Source of the DNA: Terrabacter terrigena
GTDB taxonomy: Bacteria; Actinomycetota; Actinomycetes; Actinomycetales; Dermatophilaceae
Reading direction: 5' to 3'
Assembly: GCF_042676085.1 (NCBI RefSeq)
Contig: NZ_JBHTKH010000015.1
Coordinates: 1 to 64,000 of the forward strand
Length of the DNA stretch: 64,000 nt
Positions 8,635-17,473 of this stretch are shown here, piece after piece. Positions within the stretch are counted from its first letter, which is position 1. Every line of letters begins with the position of its first letter. Both the position numbers and the translations under genes were made by a program. The notes below the pieces were generated by a model, which was not told where the DNA came from, searched no databases, and saw nothing but the letters and a program-made list of their open reading frames with translations.

Positions 8635-9219
8635 ATGTTCGGCTTGACCCCGGCCGAACGAGACCTGGGCGCGGCGGGAGGATTCACCACGTCCCTGCGC
8701 GAGGACGGGCAGAGCAAGACGCCTGTCACGTACTTGGACTTCACCGTGGACGCGAACCCGTTGTTCAGCTCGCTGGCTGAGTTGACGCCCGGCCCCTTCG
8801 ATTTCGTCGGTGTTATTCAGGATGCGTGGCCCATCGAGACCGTCGCCGCGATCCAGCGGCTGCTCGGTGAAGCTTCAGGCGATCTGCCCGACGGACGCGT
8901 CTCCCTGTATGTGTGTCCTGAATGCGGTGACCTCGGCTGCGGTGCCGTAACCGCCAGGCTCCTCCTTGATGCGGAAGCGGTTACCTGGCAGGCAATCGGA
9001 TGCCAAACCGACTACGACGAGAGCGCCTCAGCGCTCGGGGAGGATGGCGTCTTCCCAGACATTTCGTTCAACCGAGACTCTTACGAGCAAGTGCTCCGTC
9101 AAGAGCGAGCCAGAGTCGCGCGCGCGATCGACACATTCGAGTATCCATACCAGCACGACCGGCGACTGCGTCGAGAACGACGAGCCCGCGCGATTCGACG
9201 CCTCTTTCCCCATCGCTGA
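8635..9219 (+). CDS. Hypothetical protein with a CPECGDLGC motif
   Basis: This protein has about 194 residues. It contains YVCPECGDLGCGAVTARL near the middle, two cysteine pairs that could hold a metal or a disulfide. I recall the motif from uncharacterised actinobacterial proteins, sometimes labelled oxidoreductase without evidence. The C-terminal part is basic and arginine-rich. The ATG at 8635 has GAGGTGG at 8620-8626. A GTG at 8623 would add four residues. There is no signal peptide. Unlike most of the window it uses TAT for tyrosine outside TATGCC, which fits a transferred origin. Function is unknown. Confidence 0.65.
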   Translation: MFGLTPAERDLGAAGGFTTSLREDGQSKTPVTYLDFTVDANPLFSSLAELTPGPFDFVGVIQDAWPIETVAAIQRLLGEASGDLPDGRVSLYVCPECGDLGCGAVTARLLLDAEAVTWQAIGCQTDYDESASALGEDGVFPDISFNRDSYEQVLRQERARVARAIDTFEYPYQHDRRLRRERRARAIRRLFPHR

Positions 9220-9398
9220 CGACCGCCTCCCTAGAGCGCTGGTCGCGGCAGAAGCGGAAAGCTCACGGCAGGCGCGGGTCAGGCGAGGAGTCTTTCGCGA
9301 AGTTGAGTGGGTCGTGCACATGCGGGCTCTGTTCAGACCCGGAGCTTCGGGGAGGCAGCCATCGCGCCGGCTGCAGGGTGCGCGGGTACCGTCGGGTG

Positions 9399-9581
9399 AT
9401 GAGCCAAGGACATTCCAAGGATCCGATCCAAACGCGGGCTGAGCTGTTGCCGGAGGAATGGGCGGTAGGGAGCGATGACCCAGAGATGCAGGCCCGCGTG
9501 ATCCTCGACGAGTCGGAGGCGCGCACCGAGGACCCGGAGCGCACGCGGAAGGAGTCCACCCAGACGCCGGGCGAGGCTTAA
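9399..9581 (+). CDS. Small acidic conserved-type protein
   Basis: A 60-residue frame starts at the ATG at 9399 (MSQGHSKDPIQTRAELLPEE). It is rich in Glu and Asp and contains GSDDPEMQARVILDESEART. I recall similar short proteins with a GSDDPEAQA-like core as conserved hypotheticals in actinobacteria. It is predicted to be soluble and helical. The ribosome site is weak (GGG just before the start). It does not show up as a separate long frame because the same frame is open far upstream. Confidence 0.5.
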   Translation: MSQGHSKDPIQTRAELLPEEWAVGSDDPEMQARVILDESEARTEDPERTRKESTQTPGEA

Positions 9582-9789
9582 CCACCGGGCGAGGTCGCCT
9601 ACGAGGGTGCCGTCCCCGCTTCGCGGGCGGCGGAGGGGTCATCGGGGCACGTAGCGGGCAACTCTCGGCCGTTGCGCTGCGCTGCGTCCCAATGAGGAGT
9701 AAGCCGGAACCTTGGGCTCGAACGCATCCAGACTCCCCAGGGGCTACTCAGCCCGTCCGCAGACCCTCGACCTCGAAGGGAGGCAAGTC

Positions 9790-10179
9790 ATGATCAAACG
9801 CCTATCTATCACAGCCATCGCTGGAGTTGTTGCGATGATGGCCTTTGCCCCCGCAGCTTCAGCGGATCCCAAGAACACCACGATCCCGTTGAGCTGCGAC
9901 AACGGTCAGACGGTGGAGGCCGCCTTCAACGGAAATGGGGACTTCACTCCAGGGCACGTTGTCGGCAGCACGGCAACGTTCGTCATTCAGTCCCTTCAGG
10001 CGACGGCGACCTTCACGCCGACCGGTGGCGACCCCGTAGTCGTGCAGCAACTCGACACGACCAAGCCGAACGTGCACGGAAATCTTGTGACCTGCCATTT
10101 CGACTTCGTGCGACAGACCCCCACGGGGTCCTTCCACGGGGTCGGTACCTCAGTCGTGTTCATCACGCCCGCTTCGTAG
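9790..10179 (+). CDS. Small secreted protein
   Basis: This 129-residue precursor has a clear Sec signal peptide: MIKRLS, a hydrophobic core, then AFAPAASA with cleavage before DPKNT. The mature part is about 100 residues, beta-rich, with two cysteines (LSCDN and VTCHF) likely paired outside the cell. The ATG at 9790 follows GGGAGG at 9778-9783. An in-frame upstream start at 9712 would bury the signal peptide. No family is recognised and function is unknown. Confidence 0.75.
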   Translation: MIKRLSITAIAGVVAMMAFAPAASADPKNTTIPLSCDNGQTVEAAFNGNGDFTPGHVVGSTATFVIQSLQATATFTPTGGDPVVVQQLDTTKPNVHGNLVTCHFDFVRQTPTGSFHGVGTSVVFITPAS

Positions 10180-10304
10180 GAGGGATACCCGAGGGCCTCC
10201 GGACACCAACCATACGTGGGCATCTGGTCGCGGGCCCATGGGGAACGCCCCGGCTCAACACGAGTCCGGGGCTTCGGGTGACCGCCTGTCCGGGGCGCAC
10301 CACA

Positions 10305-10912
10305 CCCCTTGCCGTGTCGGCGGTCCGCGAGATCTACCCATCACCCCCGGCCTTCTTCGCCTGCATCTCCTACGCCGGCACGCGGCCCGCCGAGGTGAGC
10401 ACCTCGCAATCAAGACCTCGACCTGCCCGACGACCACACGTCTTGGGGGACTTCTCACTCTCGAAGGATCGACCCAGACCGCGGGGCGGGCATGGACTGA
10501 CTCAGCCCGGGCGGACGAGGACCGAGCACTCAAACACCGCGCACGGAAGGCGACTCGTGCAGCACTGGCACCTCCAGAGCTCGTCCAGGCCCTCAGGCGG
10601 CATCCGGCGAACTACGCCCCTGGTCTCGCGGGGCGCCTGTTCGTGACGCGCGAGGGCAGGGCCGGAGTGCCCCTCAGCGCGCCGGATGCCACACCGCAGT
10701 CCACGGGCACGGTCGACCGGGTGTGAGACCTTGCCCGTCGACAGGCTCTGACCGATGCGGAGCATGCCTCGCCGCTCGCCAAGCGCCCCAACGACTTGAG
10801 GCAGGCCGCAGTCTCCCTCTGGCTGAACGCGGGAGTCCCGGCAACGCAGGTCGCGGAGTGGGCCGGGCACCACGACGACGTGCGAAATTTCCCCGCGTTT
10901 TCCCCGCGATGA
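10305..10912 (+). pseudogene. Tyrosine recombinase (phage-type integrase) remnant
   Basis: Segments typical of actinobacterial integrases appear in order: PAFFACISYAGTRPAE (about 10340-10390, one frame), then AGRAWTDS ... RALKHRARKATR ... PPELVQALRRH in a second frame, then LWLNAGVPATQVAEWAGH (10825-10875). Between the last two the frame has an in-frame TGA at 10724-10726 where a Trp codon is expected (GTG TGA GAC). The protein stops at 10912 before the expected catalytic Tyr. It is inactivated by at least one frameshift, one nonsense change and truncation. It abuts the 3' side of tRNA-Tyr, the usual place for such an integrase. Confidence 0.75.
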
Positions 10913-10961
10913 GCAGTAGAAGGCCGAAGTGGCGCCGCGGTCAGCTGGGCCGACGAACGCC

Positions 10962-11005
10962 AGAAGGGCCCCCGACCAGCGCTTCCGCTGGTCAGAGGCC
11001 CTTCT
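10962..11005 (-). terminator. Two-part hairpin terminator downstream of tRNA-Tyr
   Basis: Outer arms 10962-10970 and 10997-11005 pair perfectly (9 bp). Inner arms 10974-10981 and 10986-10993 pair perfectly (8 bp) around a CTTC loop. It lies 11 bases beyond the 3' end of the minus-strand tRNA-Tyr, so it most likely ends that transcript. Confidence 0.8.
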
Positions 11006-11015
11006 GAGCACTGGG

Positions 11016-11096
11016 TGGCAGGTGAAGGATTCGAACCTTCGAAGCTTTCGCGACGGATTTACAGTCCGCTCCCATTGGCCGCTCGGGCAACCTGCC
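11016..11096 (-). tRNA. tRNA-Tyr (anticodon GTA)
   Basis: Read on the minus strand, the acceptor arms GGCAGGT (11090-11096) and ACCTGCC (11017-11023) pair. The anticodon GTA is at 11060-11062. A long variable arm typical of bacterial tRNA-Tyr and a GGTTCGAATCC T-arm follow. The mature body is 81 nt with discriminator A at 11016; CCA is not encoded. A terminator follows and an integrase remnant lies beyond its 3' end. Confidence 0.95.
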
Positions 11097-11233
11097 TCGG
11101 TGCGTCTGGAAGGATAGCAAGAGATCGGGCGGGCTCCGAATCGGGATCTCGACGACGCTCTTGTCGTGTCCGCAGGCCCGTGATCGCCCCGCCCGACAGA
11201 CCAGCTCTCAGCACGCGGAAGGACCCAACACCC

Positions 11234-11728
11234 ATGGCCGACTCCTCCTTCGACATCGTCAGCAAGTTCGACAAGCAGGAGATCGCGAACGCGGTCAACA
11301 GCGCCAGCAAGGAGATCGCGACACGTTACGACTTCAAGAACGTCGGCGCCTCCGTCGACCTCGCCGGTGAGGTCATCAAGATGAAGGCGAACACCGAGGA
11401 GCGTTGCCTCGCCGTCCTCGACGTCGTCCAGACGCACCTCGTCAAGCGCAAGGTCAGCCTCAAGCACCTCGACGTGCCCGAGGCCGGTCCGCGTCTCTCC
11501 GGCAAGGAGTACCACCTCGACGCACCGCTCAAGGAGGGCATCTCGCAGGAGAACGCGAAGAAGATCAACAAGCTGATCCGCGACGAGGGGCCCAAGGGCG
11601 TCAAGAGCCAGATCCAGGGCGACGAGCTGCGTGTCTCGAGCAAGAGCCGCGACGACCTCCAGGCCGTCCAGCGCATGCTGCGCGAGGCCGACCTCGACGT
11701 CGCGCTCACCTTCACCAACCAGCGCTGA
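11234..11728 (+). CDS. yajQ: YajQ family nucleotide-binding protein
   Basis: This 164-residue protein belongs to the YajQ (DUF520) family of cytosolic RNA/cyclic di-GMP-binding proteins. It begins MADSSFDIVSKFDKQE and carries the family pattern SKEIATRYDFK near residues 23-33, EERCLAVLDV in the middle and KLIRDEGPKGVKSQIQGDE near 116-134. It has two RRM-like ferredoxin folds and is full length. The ATG at 11234 follows GGAAGGAC. It converges on a NUDIX gene, with a perfect hairpin between them. Confidence 0.95.
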   Translation: MADSSFDIVSKFDKQEIANAVNSASKEIATRYDFKNVGASVDLAGEVIKMKANTEERCLAVLDVVQTHLVKRKVSLKHLDVPEAGPRLSGKEYHLDAPLKEGISQENAKKINKLIRDEGPKGVKSQIQGDELRVSSKSRDDLQAVQRMLREADLDVALTFTNQR

Positions 11729-11772
11729 CGCTCGGGTTCGCCTGCACGACAGGCCAACCCACCTCGACCGAC

Positions 11773-11808
11773 CACGTATGCCGCCCGCCGCGCCGGGCGG
11801 CATACGTG
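11773..11808. terminator. Perfect 15-bp hairpin between convergent genes, carrying the GGCATAC word in both arms
   Basis: Arms 11773-11787 and 11794-11808 are exact inverse complements with a 6-base loop. Each arm carries CGTATGCC or GGCATACG. It sits between the stops of yajQ (11728) and the NUDIX gene (11813), which suits a bidirectional terminator. Confidence 0.8.
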
Positions 11809-11812
11809 CCTA

Positions 11813-12601
11813 TCAGACGGGGCGGGCGAGCCCGCGCAGGTCGGGGAAGACCTCGACCGCGAGGGGCCACCAGAAGAGGTGCCCGCAGAGACTCGCGTAC
11901 TCCTCCGGCGTGACCCACCGTGTCTCGTGGATGCCGTCGTCACCGTCGTTGATCGCGGGCCGGACGTCCTCGAGCCGGGTGCGGAACACCTGCAGGTACG
12001 GCTTCTCACGCGAGAAGAGGTTGTCGTCGTTGCGCGGCGTGAATCTCTCGTAGCCGCAAGGGAGCACGTCCGGATGACGCAGCTTCAGACCCGTCTCCTC
12101 GAACGTCTCCCTGACGGCGTTCTCGACCGGCGTCTCGTCCTCCTCGCGCCAACCGCCGGGCGACCCCCACTCGCCCCGACGGACGCTGTGGACGACGACG
12201 AAGTCACCGCGTCGGTCGCGGACGAACACCATCGCGGCGAGCACGCGCGAGGCATCGAGCGGCTCGTCGGACGCCACGAGGTCGACGTCGCTCGGGCCGT
12301 TGGGGAACGACACGTCGAGGATGCGGCGGACGCCCCTGTCGCGCTTGCGCTTGCGCAACCGGAGCCCCGACGCGTTGAGCCGGCGCGCGAGGTCGACGCC
12401 CGTCGTCCGTGTGGCCCCGGCGTCGATCACCGACTGCCAGCGCCCCTCCGGCACGTCGTAGTGGTCGCCGTCGAACGAGCGCGGGTGCAGCTGCGCGCGG
12501 CGCGCGACGGCGTGCAGCTCGTCGTAGGAGGTGTCGCTGACGAGGTGCGCGAAGAGCCGACCATGGGCGGGCCAGATGGGCTCGTCGATCCACACGGTCA
12601 T
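11813..12601 (-). CDS. DUF4031-NUDIX fusion protein
   Basis: This 262-residue protein joins two domains. Residues 1-80 match DUF4031 (MTVWIDEPIWPAHGRLFAHL and SFDGDHYDVPEGRW). Residues about 130-250 are a NUDIX hydrolase. The Nudix box is complete: GGWREEDETPVENAVRETFEETGL fits G-x5-E-x7-RE-U-x-EE-x-GU (shown in full only to map it, near residues 158-181). Such enzymes cleave nucleoside diphosphate-linked compounds; the substrate is unknown. DUF4031 has no assigned activity. The ATG at 12601 is close to the divergent WXG100 gene. Confidence 0.88.
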   Translation of the reverse strand: MTVWIDEPIWPAHGRLFAHLVSDTSYDELHAVARRAQLHPRSFDGDHYDVPEGRWQSVIDAGATRTTGVDLARRLNASGLRLRKRKRDRGVRRILDVSFPNGPSDVDLVASDEPLDASRVLAAMVFVRDRRGDFVVVHSVRRGEWGSPGGWREEDETPVENAVRETFEETGLKLRHPDVLPCGYERFTPRNDDNLFSREKPYLQVFRTRLEDVRPAINDGDDGIHETRWVTPEEYASLCGHLFWWPLAVEVFPDLRGLARPV

Positions 12602-12741
12602 GGGTCCGAGCCTAGGGCAGGCGCTCCCGGGAGCCCGCCACCGCGGCCCTGTGGATGACAGCCGCGCCGCTCCCGCCGCCCGACCTAGCCTCGAACGAAC
12701 GCGGCCACCACCGGGTCGGCCACCGATCGAGGAGTAGACAC

Positions 12742-13032
12742 ATGTCCCGTTCCGTCGTTGACACCGAACGCATCGCCGCGGCAGCCGGCGACATCCACCG
12801 GCTGGCCGACACCATCACCTCGAGCACCGCCGAGCTGCGCGGCCGGCTCGCCGGCATGGGCGCGGACTGGCAGGGGCCGGCCAAGGTCGAGTTCGAGCGC
12901 GTCATGCACGACTACCAGCGCATCCAGGCGCAGATGACCGAGGCGCTCGCCGACGTCGGCCGCCTCACCCTCAAGGCCTCGACGGCCTACGCCGAGCACG
13001 AGAACGCCACCCGCGCCCTCTTCGCCCGCTGA
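12742..13032 (+). CDS. WXG100 (ESAT-6-like) family protein
   Basis: This 96-residue helical-hairpin protein has the WxG turn as WQG in GMGADWQGPAKVEFERVM, near residues 46-63. It has no signal peptide. Family members are usually dimers exported by type VII secretion. No EccC or other T7SS gene and no paired WXG100 gene are visible nearby, so it is an orphan. The ATG at 12742 follows GAGGAG at 12729-12734. Confidence 0.8.
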   Translation: MSRSVVDTERIAAAAGDIHRLADTITSSTAELRGRLAGMGADWQGPAKVEFERVMHDYQRIQAQMTEALADVGRLTLKASTAYAEHENATRALFAR

Positions 13033-13084
13033 CCCGACCTTCGCGGGGCAGTCGCTACCGGACGGCATACGGCCGCACGAAACG

Positions 13085-13122
13085 CCGAAGGGCGGCTCCC
13101 CTCGCGGGGAACCGCCCTTCGG
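13085..13122 (-). terminator. Hairpin downstream of groEL
   Basis: CCGAAGGGCGG (13085-13095) pairs with CCGCCCTTCGG (13112-13122), and the inner CCCC/GGGG extends the stem around a short TCGC loop. It lies 30 bases past the groEL stop and probably also ends the convergent WXG100 transcript. Confidence 0.8.
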
Positions 13123-13152
13123 ACGTGACTGCGTCGCGTGGAGCTGCTGGGC

Positions 13153-14784
<1,632 letters not shown>

Positions 14785-14922
14785 TCGGGTGGTTCCTCCC
14801 ACGCGAATCGATGGTGGTGGCCCGCATGACGCCCGCGACGGACGGGACCGGTCTTCCCAGCTTCATGTCGCTGCGAACCCAGCCCCTCGGCATACGGCCC
14901 ATTTCTGTCACTCCCACCTGGA

Positions 14923-14966
14923 GAGTGCTAACGCCATTATTGGCACTCTCGGGGTGAGAGTGCAAA
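14923..14966 (-). promoter_or_regulatory. CIRCE operator (HrcA) with an extra half-site
   Basis: TTGGCACTC (14940-14948), a 9-base spacer, then GAGTGCAAA (14958-14966) match CIRCE (TTAGCACTC-N9-GAGTGCTAA) with few changes. A third half-site, exactly GAGTGCTAA, lies at 14923-14931. HrcA binding here would repress groEL. The match is seen; HrcA is not in this window. Confidence 0.88.
14936..14965 (-). promoter_or_regulatory. groEL promoter overlapping CIRCE
   Basis: On the minus strand TTGCAC (14960-14965), an 18-base spacer and AATAAT (14936-14941) form a plausible housekeeping promoter. The CIRCE arms cover the -35 and spacer. The implied leader before the ATG at 14784 is about 145 bases. 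Confidence 0.6.
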
Positions 14967-14992
14967 CAAAACGACGGAGTCACGCAGCGATC

Positions 14993-15412
14993 TCAGGCAG
15001 CGGGCTCGAGCGCGGCGGCCAGGCGGGCGGCATACGCGGCGGACTCCTCCTCGGAGGCATACGTGGTGCGCGGCCAGAAGAACCCGCGCAGACCGTCACC
15101 CCTGGTGCGCGGTACGACGTGCACGTGCAGGTGCGGCACCGACTGGCTCACGACGTTGTTCATCGCGACGAAGGTGCCCTGTGCCCCCAGGCCCGCAACG
15201 GCTGCGGCGGCGAGGCGACGTGCCGCCCCGAGCAGGCCGGCGTGCAGGTCGTCGGGCAGGTCGAGCAGCGTGTCGACGTGCACGCGCGGCACGAGCAGGA
15301 CGTGGCCCTTGAACACGGGCCGCCGGTCGAGGAAGCCGACGAAGTCCGGCTCGTCGAGCACCAGGTCGCTGGGCAGGTCGGCGGCGACGATCGAGCAGAA
15401 GACGCAGTCCAT
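14993..15412 (-). CDS. HIT family protein
   Basis: This 139-residue nucleotide hydrolase or transferase has the histidine triad HLHVHVV near residues 98-104. It opens MDCVFCSIVA, whose CxxC is common in zinc-binding HIT proteins. The start at 15412 matches the family N-terminus. An alternative ATG at 15487 overlaps the upstream gene's stop (TGATG) and would add 25 residues, so coupled translation from there cannot be excluded; neither start has a good ribosome site. Substrates of such proteins are nucleoside-phosphate adducts. Confidence 0.88.
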   Translation of the reverse strand: MDCVFCSIVAADLPSDLVLDEPDFVGFLDRRPVFKGHVLLVPRVHVDTLLDLPDDLHAGLLGAARRLAAAAVAGLGAQGTFVAMNNVVSQSVPHLHVHVVPRTRGDGLRGFFWPRTTYASEEESAAYAARLAAALEPAA

Positions 15413-15486
15413 GGCCACAGGCTGCCACGCAGCGTGGCCCCCGTCGCGGACGTCACGACGGGGGGCCACGGCCGGGGCGATCCGCA

Positions 15487-16056
15487 TCAGCAGATGATGA
15501 GCAGGAAGCAGCCGCCGTCGGACGGCGTCGGAGAGCTCGTGGGCGTGGGTCGCGGCGAGGTCGGCTTGGGCTTCGGCCCGCCCTTGGTCGACGTCGGGCT
15601 CGGCACGGCGGTCGACGACGACGGGGTCGGCGACGTGCGGTCGGGGGCTGGCGGGGGCGCCACCGTCGAGGTGGACGTCGGGCGGGGCACCGGGGCCCGG
15701 GTGGTGGGCACCTGCGACGTCGCGTCAGTGGCAGGTTCGACGACAGCAGTAGCGGGAGCCTGCTCCGAGGACGTGCCCGGAGGGCGCGCGGCGGTGCTGG
15801 ACGTGCCGGGCGCGTCCGACGTGCCGGAAGAGGTGCCCCAGCCGTCGTCCGGGGTCGTCTCGGCGAAGTCCGAGCCGCGGACGTCGGGGAAGACGCCCGC
15901 CCCCATCGCCTCCTCGCGCCAGCTGTCGCCCGACCAGAAAACGACGGCCCCGGTTGCGAGGAGGGCGAACGCCGCGAGGGCTGCCGCGATGACGACGCGT
16001 CGGCGTCGGCGCCCGCCGGGGTCGGGCCGGACGTCGGTGGAGGGCTCGAAGGACAT
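15487..16056 (-). CDS. Membrane-anchored Ser/Thr/Pro-rich protein with a cysteine-ended hydrophobic tail
   Basis: This 189-residue protein has a basic N-terminus (GGRRRRR), one membrane segment at about 21-40, then a long outside region of Ser, Thr and Pro repeats resembling a cell-wall-spanning stalk. It ends GGCFLLIIC and stop, a hydrophobic tail with two cysteines. No family is recognised. The stop overlaps an ATG of the HIT reading frame. The tail could be a lipid-modified or protein-contact end; that is speculation. Confidence 0.65.
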   Translation of the reverse strand: MSFEPSTDVRPDPGGRRRRRVVIAAALAAFALLATGAVVFWSGDSWREEAMGAGVFPDVRGSDFAETTPDDGWGTSSGTSDAPGTSSTAARPPGTSSEQAPATAVVEPATDATSQVPTTRAPVPRPTSTSTVAPPPAPDRTSPTPSSSTAVPSPTSTKGGPKPKPTSPRPTPTSSPTPSDGGCFLLIIC

Positions 16057-16147
16057 GGCTCACAAACGTAGAGGAACCGCGCCGCGATCGCCCGTCCGGA
16101 GCGTCGGTCGCAGTCGGCCACTACGGTGGGACGGTGCCGGAGGAGAC

Positions 16148-17101
16148 ATGGATCACATCGCCGGACCGGTCATGACCGCCGACCGGAGAGAGAGCGGCGG
16201 CGCCGCAGCGGGCCCGGCGACGGCGGGCGCTCCGGGGCCCCCGACCCAGGGCTTCGTCGAGGTCGCCGACCGGGTCTTCGTGGCGCGCTACCGGCAGTGG
16301 GACGTCAACGTGGGACTCGTCCTGGGCCGCGACGGCGCCGTCGTCATCGACACCCGGGCGAGCGACGTCCAGGGCCGCCACGTGCTCGACGACGTGCGCC
16401 GGCTCGGTCGCGACATCGAGGTGCGCCACGTCGTCAACACGCACGTCCACTTCGACCACACCTTCGGCAACGTGGCGTTCGAGGTGGCCACGGTGCACGC
16501 CCACGACAACGTCGGGCGCACGCTCGCCGGCGCCGCGGAGCACATCAAGCAGGCCCTGCGAGCCGACCCCGGGGGCGCACCCGAGTTCGGCTACACCGAG
16601 AGCGACGCCGCCGAGGTCGTGGCGACCGCCGTCCGCGGCCCCGACCGCACCTTCGGGTCCAACGCGACCATCGACCTCGGTGACCGCGTCGTCACCATGA
16701 CGTATGCCGGCCGCGGCCACACCGACGGAGACGTCGCCGTCGTCGTGCCCGACACCGGCGCGGTCTTCCTCGGCGACCTCGTCGAGGAGAGCGCGCACCC
16801 GTCGTTCGGTGGCGACTGCTGGCCGCTCGAGTGGGCCGACACCCTCACCACGCACCTGGTGCAGGTCGACGACAGCTCCGTCGTCGTGCCCGGCCACGGC
16901 CGCCCCGTCGACGTGGCCTTCGTGACCCGGCAGCGCGACCACATCGCCGCGGTCGCAGCGGTGATCCGCGAGCGCCGGCTCTCCGGCGGCTCGCTCGAGC
17001 AGGCGCTGCGCGACACCGACGCGCGCCTGCCGTACCCGCTCGCCGACCTCGAGTCGGCGATCCGCCGCGGCTGGGAGCACCTCGCGCCACCCGCCCCCTG
17101 A
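16148..17101 (+). CDS. MBL-fold metallo-hydrolase
   Basis: This 317-residue metallo-beta-lactamase-fold protein has HVHFDH at residues 99-104. A metal-ligand histidine follows in YAGRGHTDGD, and VVPGHGRPVD lies near residue 255. The Asp-for-His change in the usual HxHxDH is absent, so the first zinc site is intact. The first 35 residues are low in complexity and may be disordered. The ATG at 16148 follows GGAGGAG. A second ATG at 16172 is possible. There is no signal peptide. It resembles glyoxalase II- or beta-lactamase-like hydrolases of unknown substrate. Confidence 0.88.
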   Translation: MDHIAGPVMTADRRESGGAAAGPATAGAPGPPTQGFVEVADRVFVARYRQWDVNVGLVLGRDGAVVIDTRASDVQGRHVLDDVRRLGRDIEVRHVVNTHVHFDHTFGNVAFEVATVHAHDNVGRTLAGAAEHIKQALRADPGGAPEFGYTESDAAEVVATAVRGPDRTFGSNATIDLGDRVVTMTYAGRGHTDGDVAVVVPDTGAVFLGDLVEESAHPSFGGDCWPLEWADTLTTHLVQVDDSSVVVPGHGRPVDVAFVTRQRDHIAAVAAVIRERRLSGGSLEQALRDTDARLPYPLADLESAIRRGWEHLAPPAP

Positions 17102-17337
17102 CCCGGCCAGCCACCGCCGAACCGCTCGAGGAACCACGGCCCCTCGAGCATCGTCGTGCCGACGCCGGCGGGCGGCCGGTAGGAGGCGTACTCACTGACC
17201 ATCCGCGGCCCGACGCGGGCGCGGGTCACGGTGCGCCCGCCCGTGGCGGGGGCGAGCCGCGTCGACGAGGTGCTGGCTGCGGGTTCCCCGCGCCCGTAAC
17301 ATCCAGCACGGAATCCGCCCGTCGCCGAAGGGTCACC
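17102..17337. other. GC-rich gap before the M48 peptidase
   Basis: No gene is recognised. The stretch is GC-rich and carries no clear hairpin or operator. A GTG at 17338 with AAGGG upstream could begin the following gene in another frame. Confidence 0.4.
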
Positions 17338-17473
17338 GTGTCCGAGCCACGCCACACCCCCCGCACCACCGACCGCCTCCCCCGCTCCCCCCGCCCGGCC
17401 CCGCGGCTCGTGGTTCGCCCGTCGGCGGATCGCCGCCACCGAGGCCGCCTCGGCGCGGATCCACGACAGCCTG

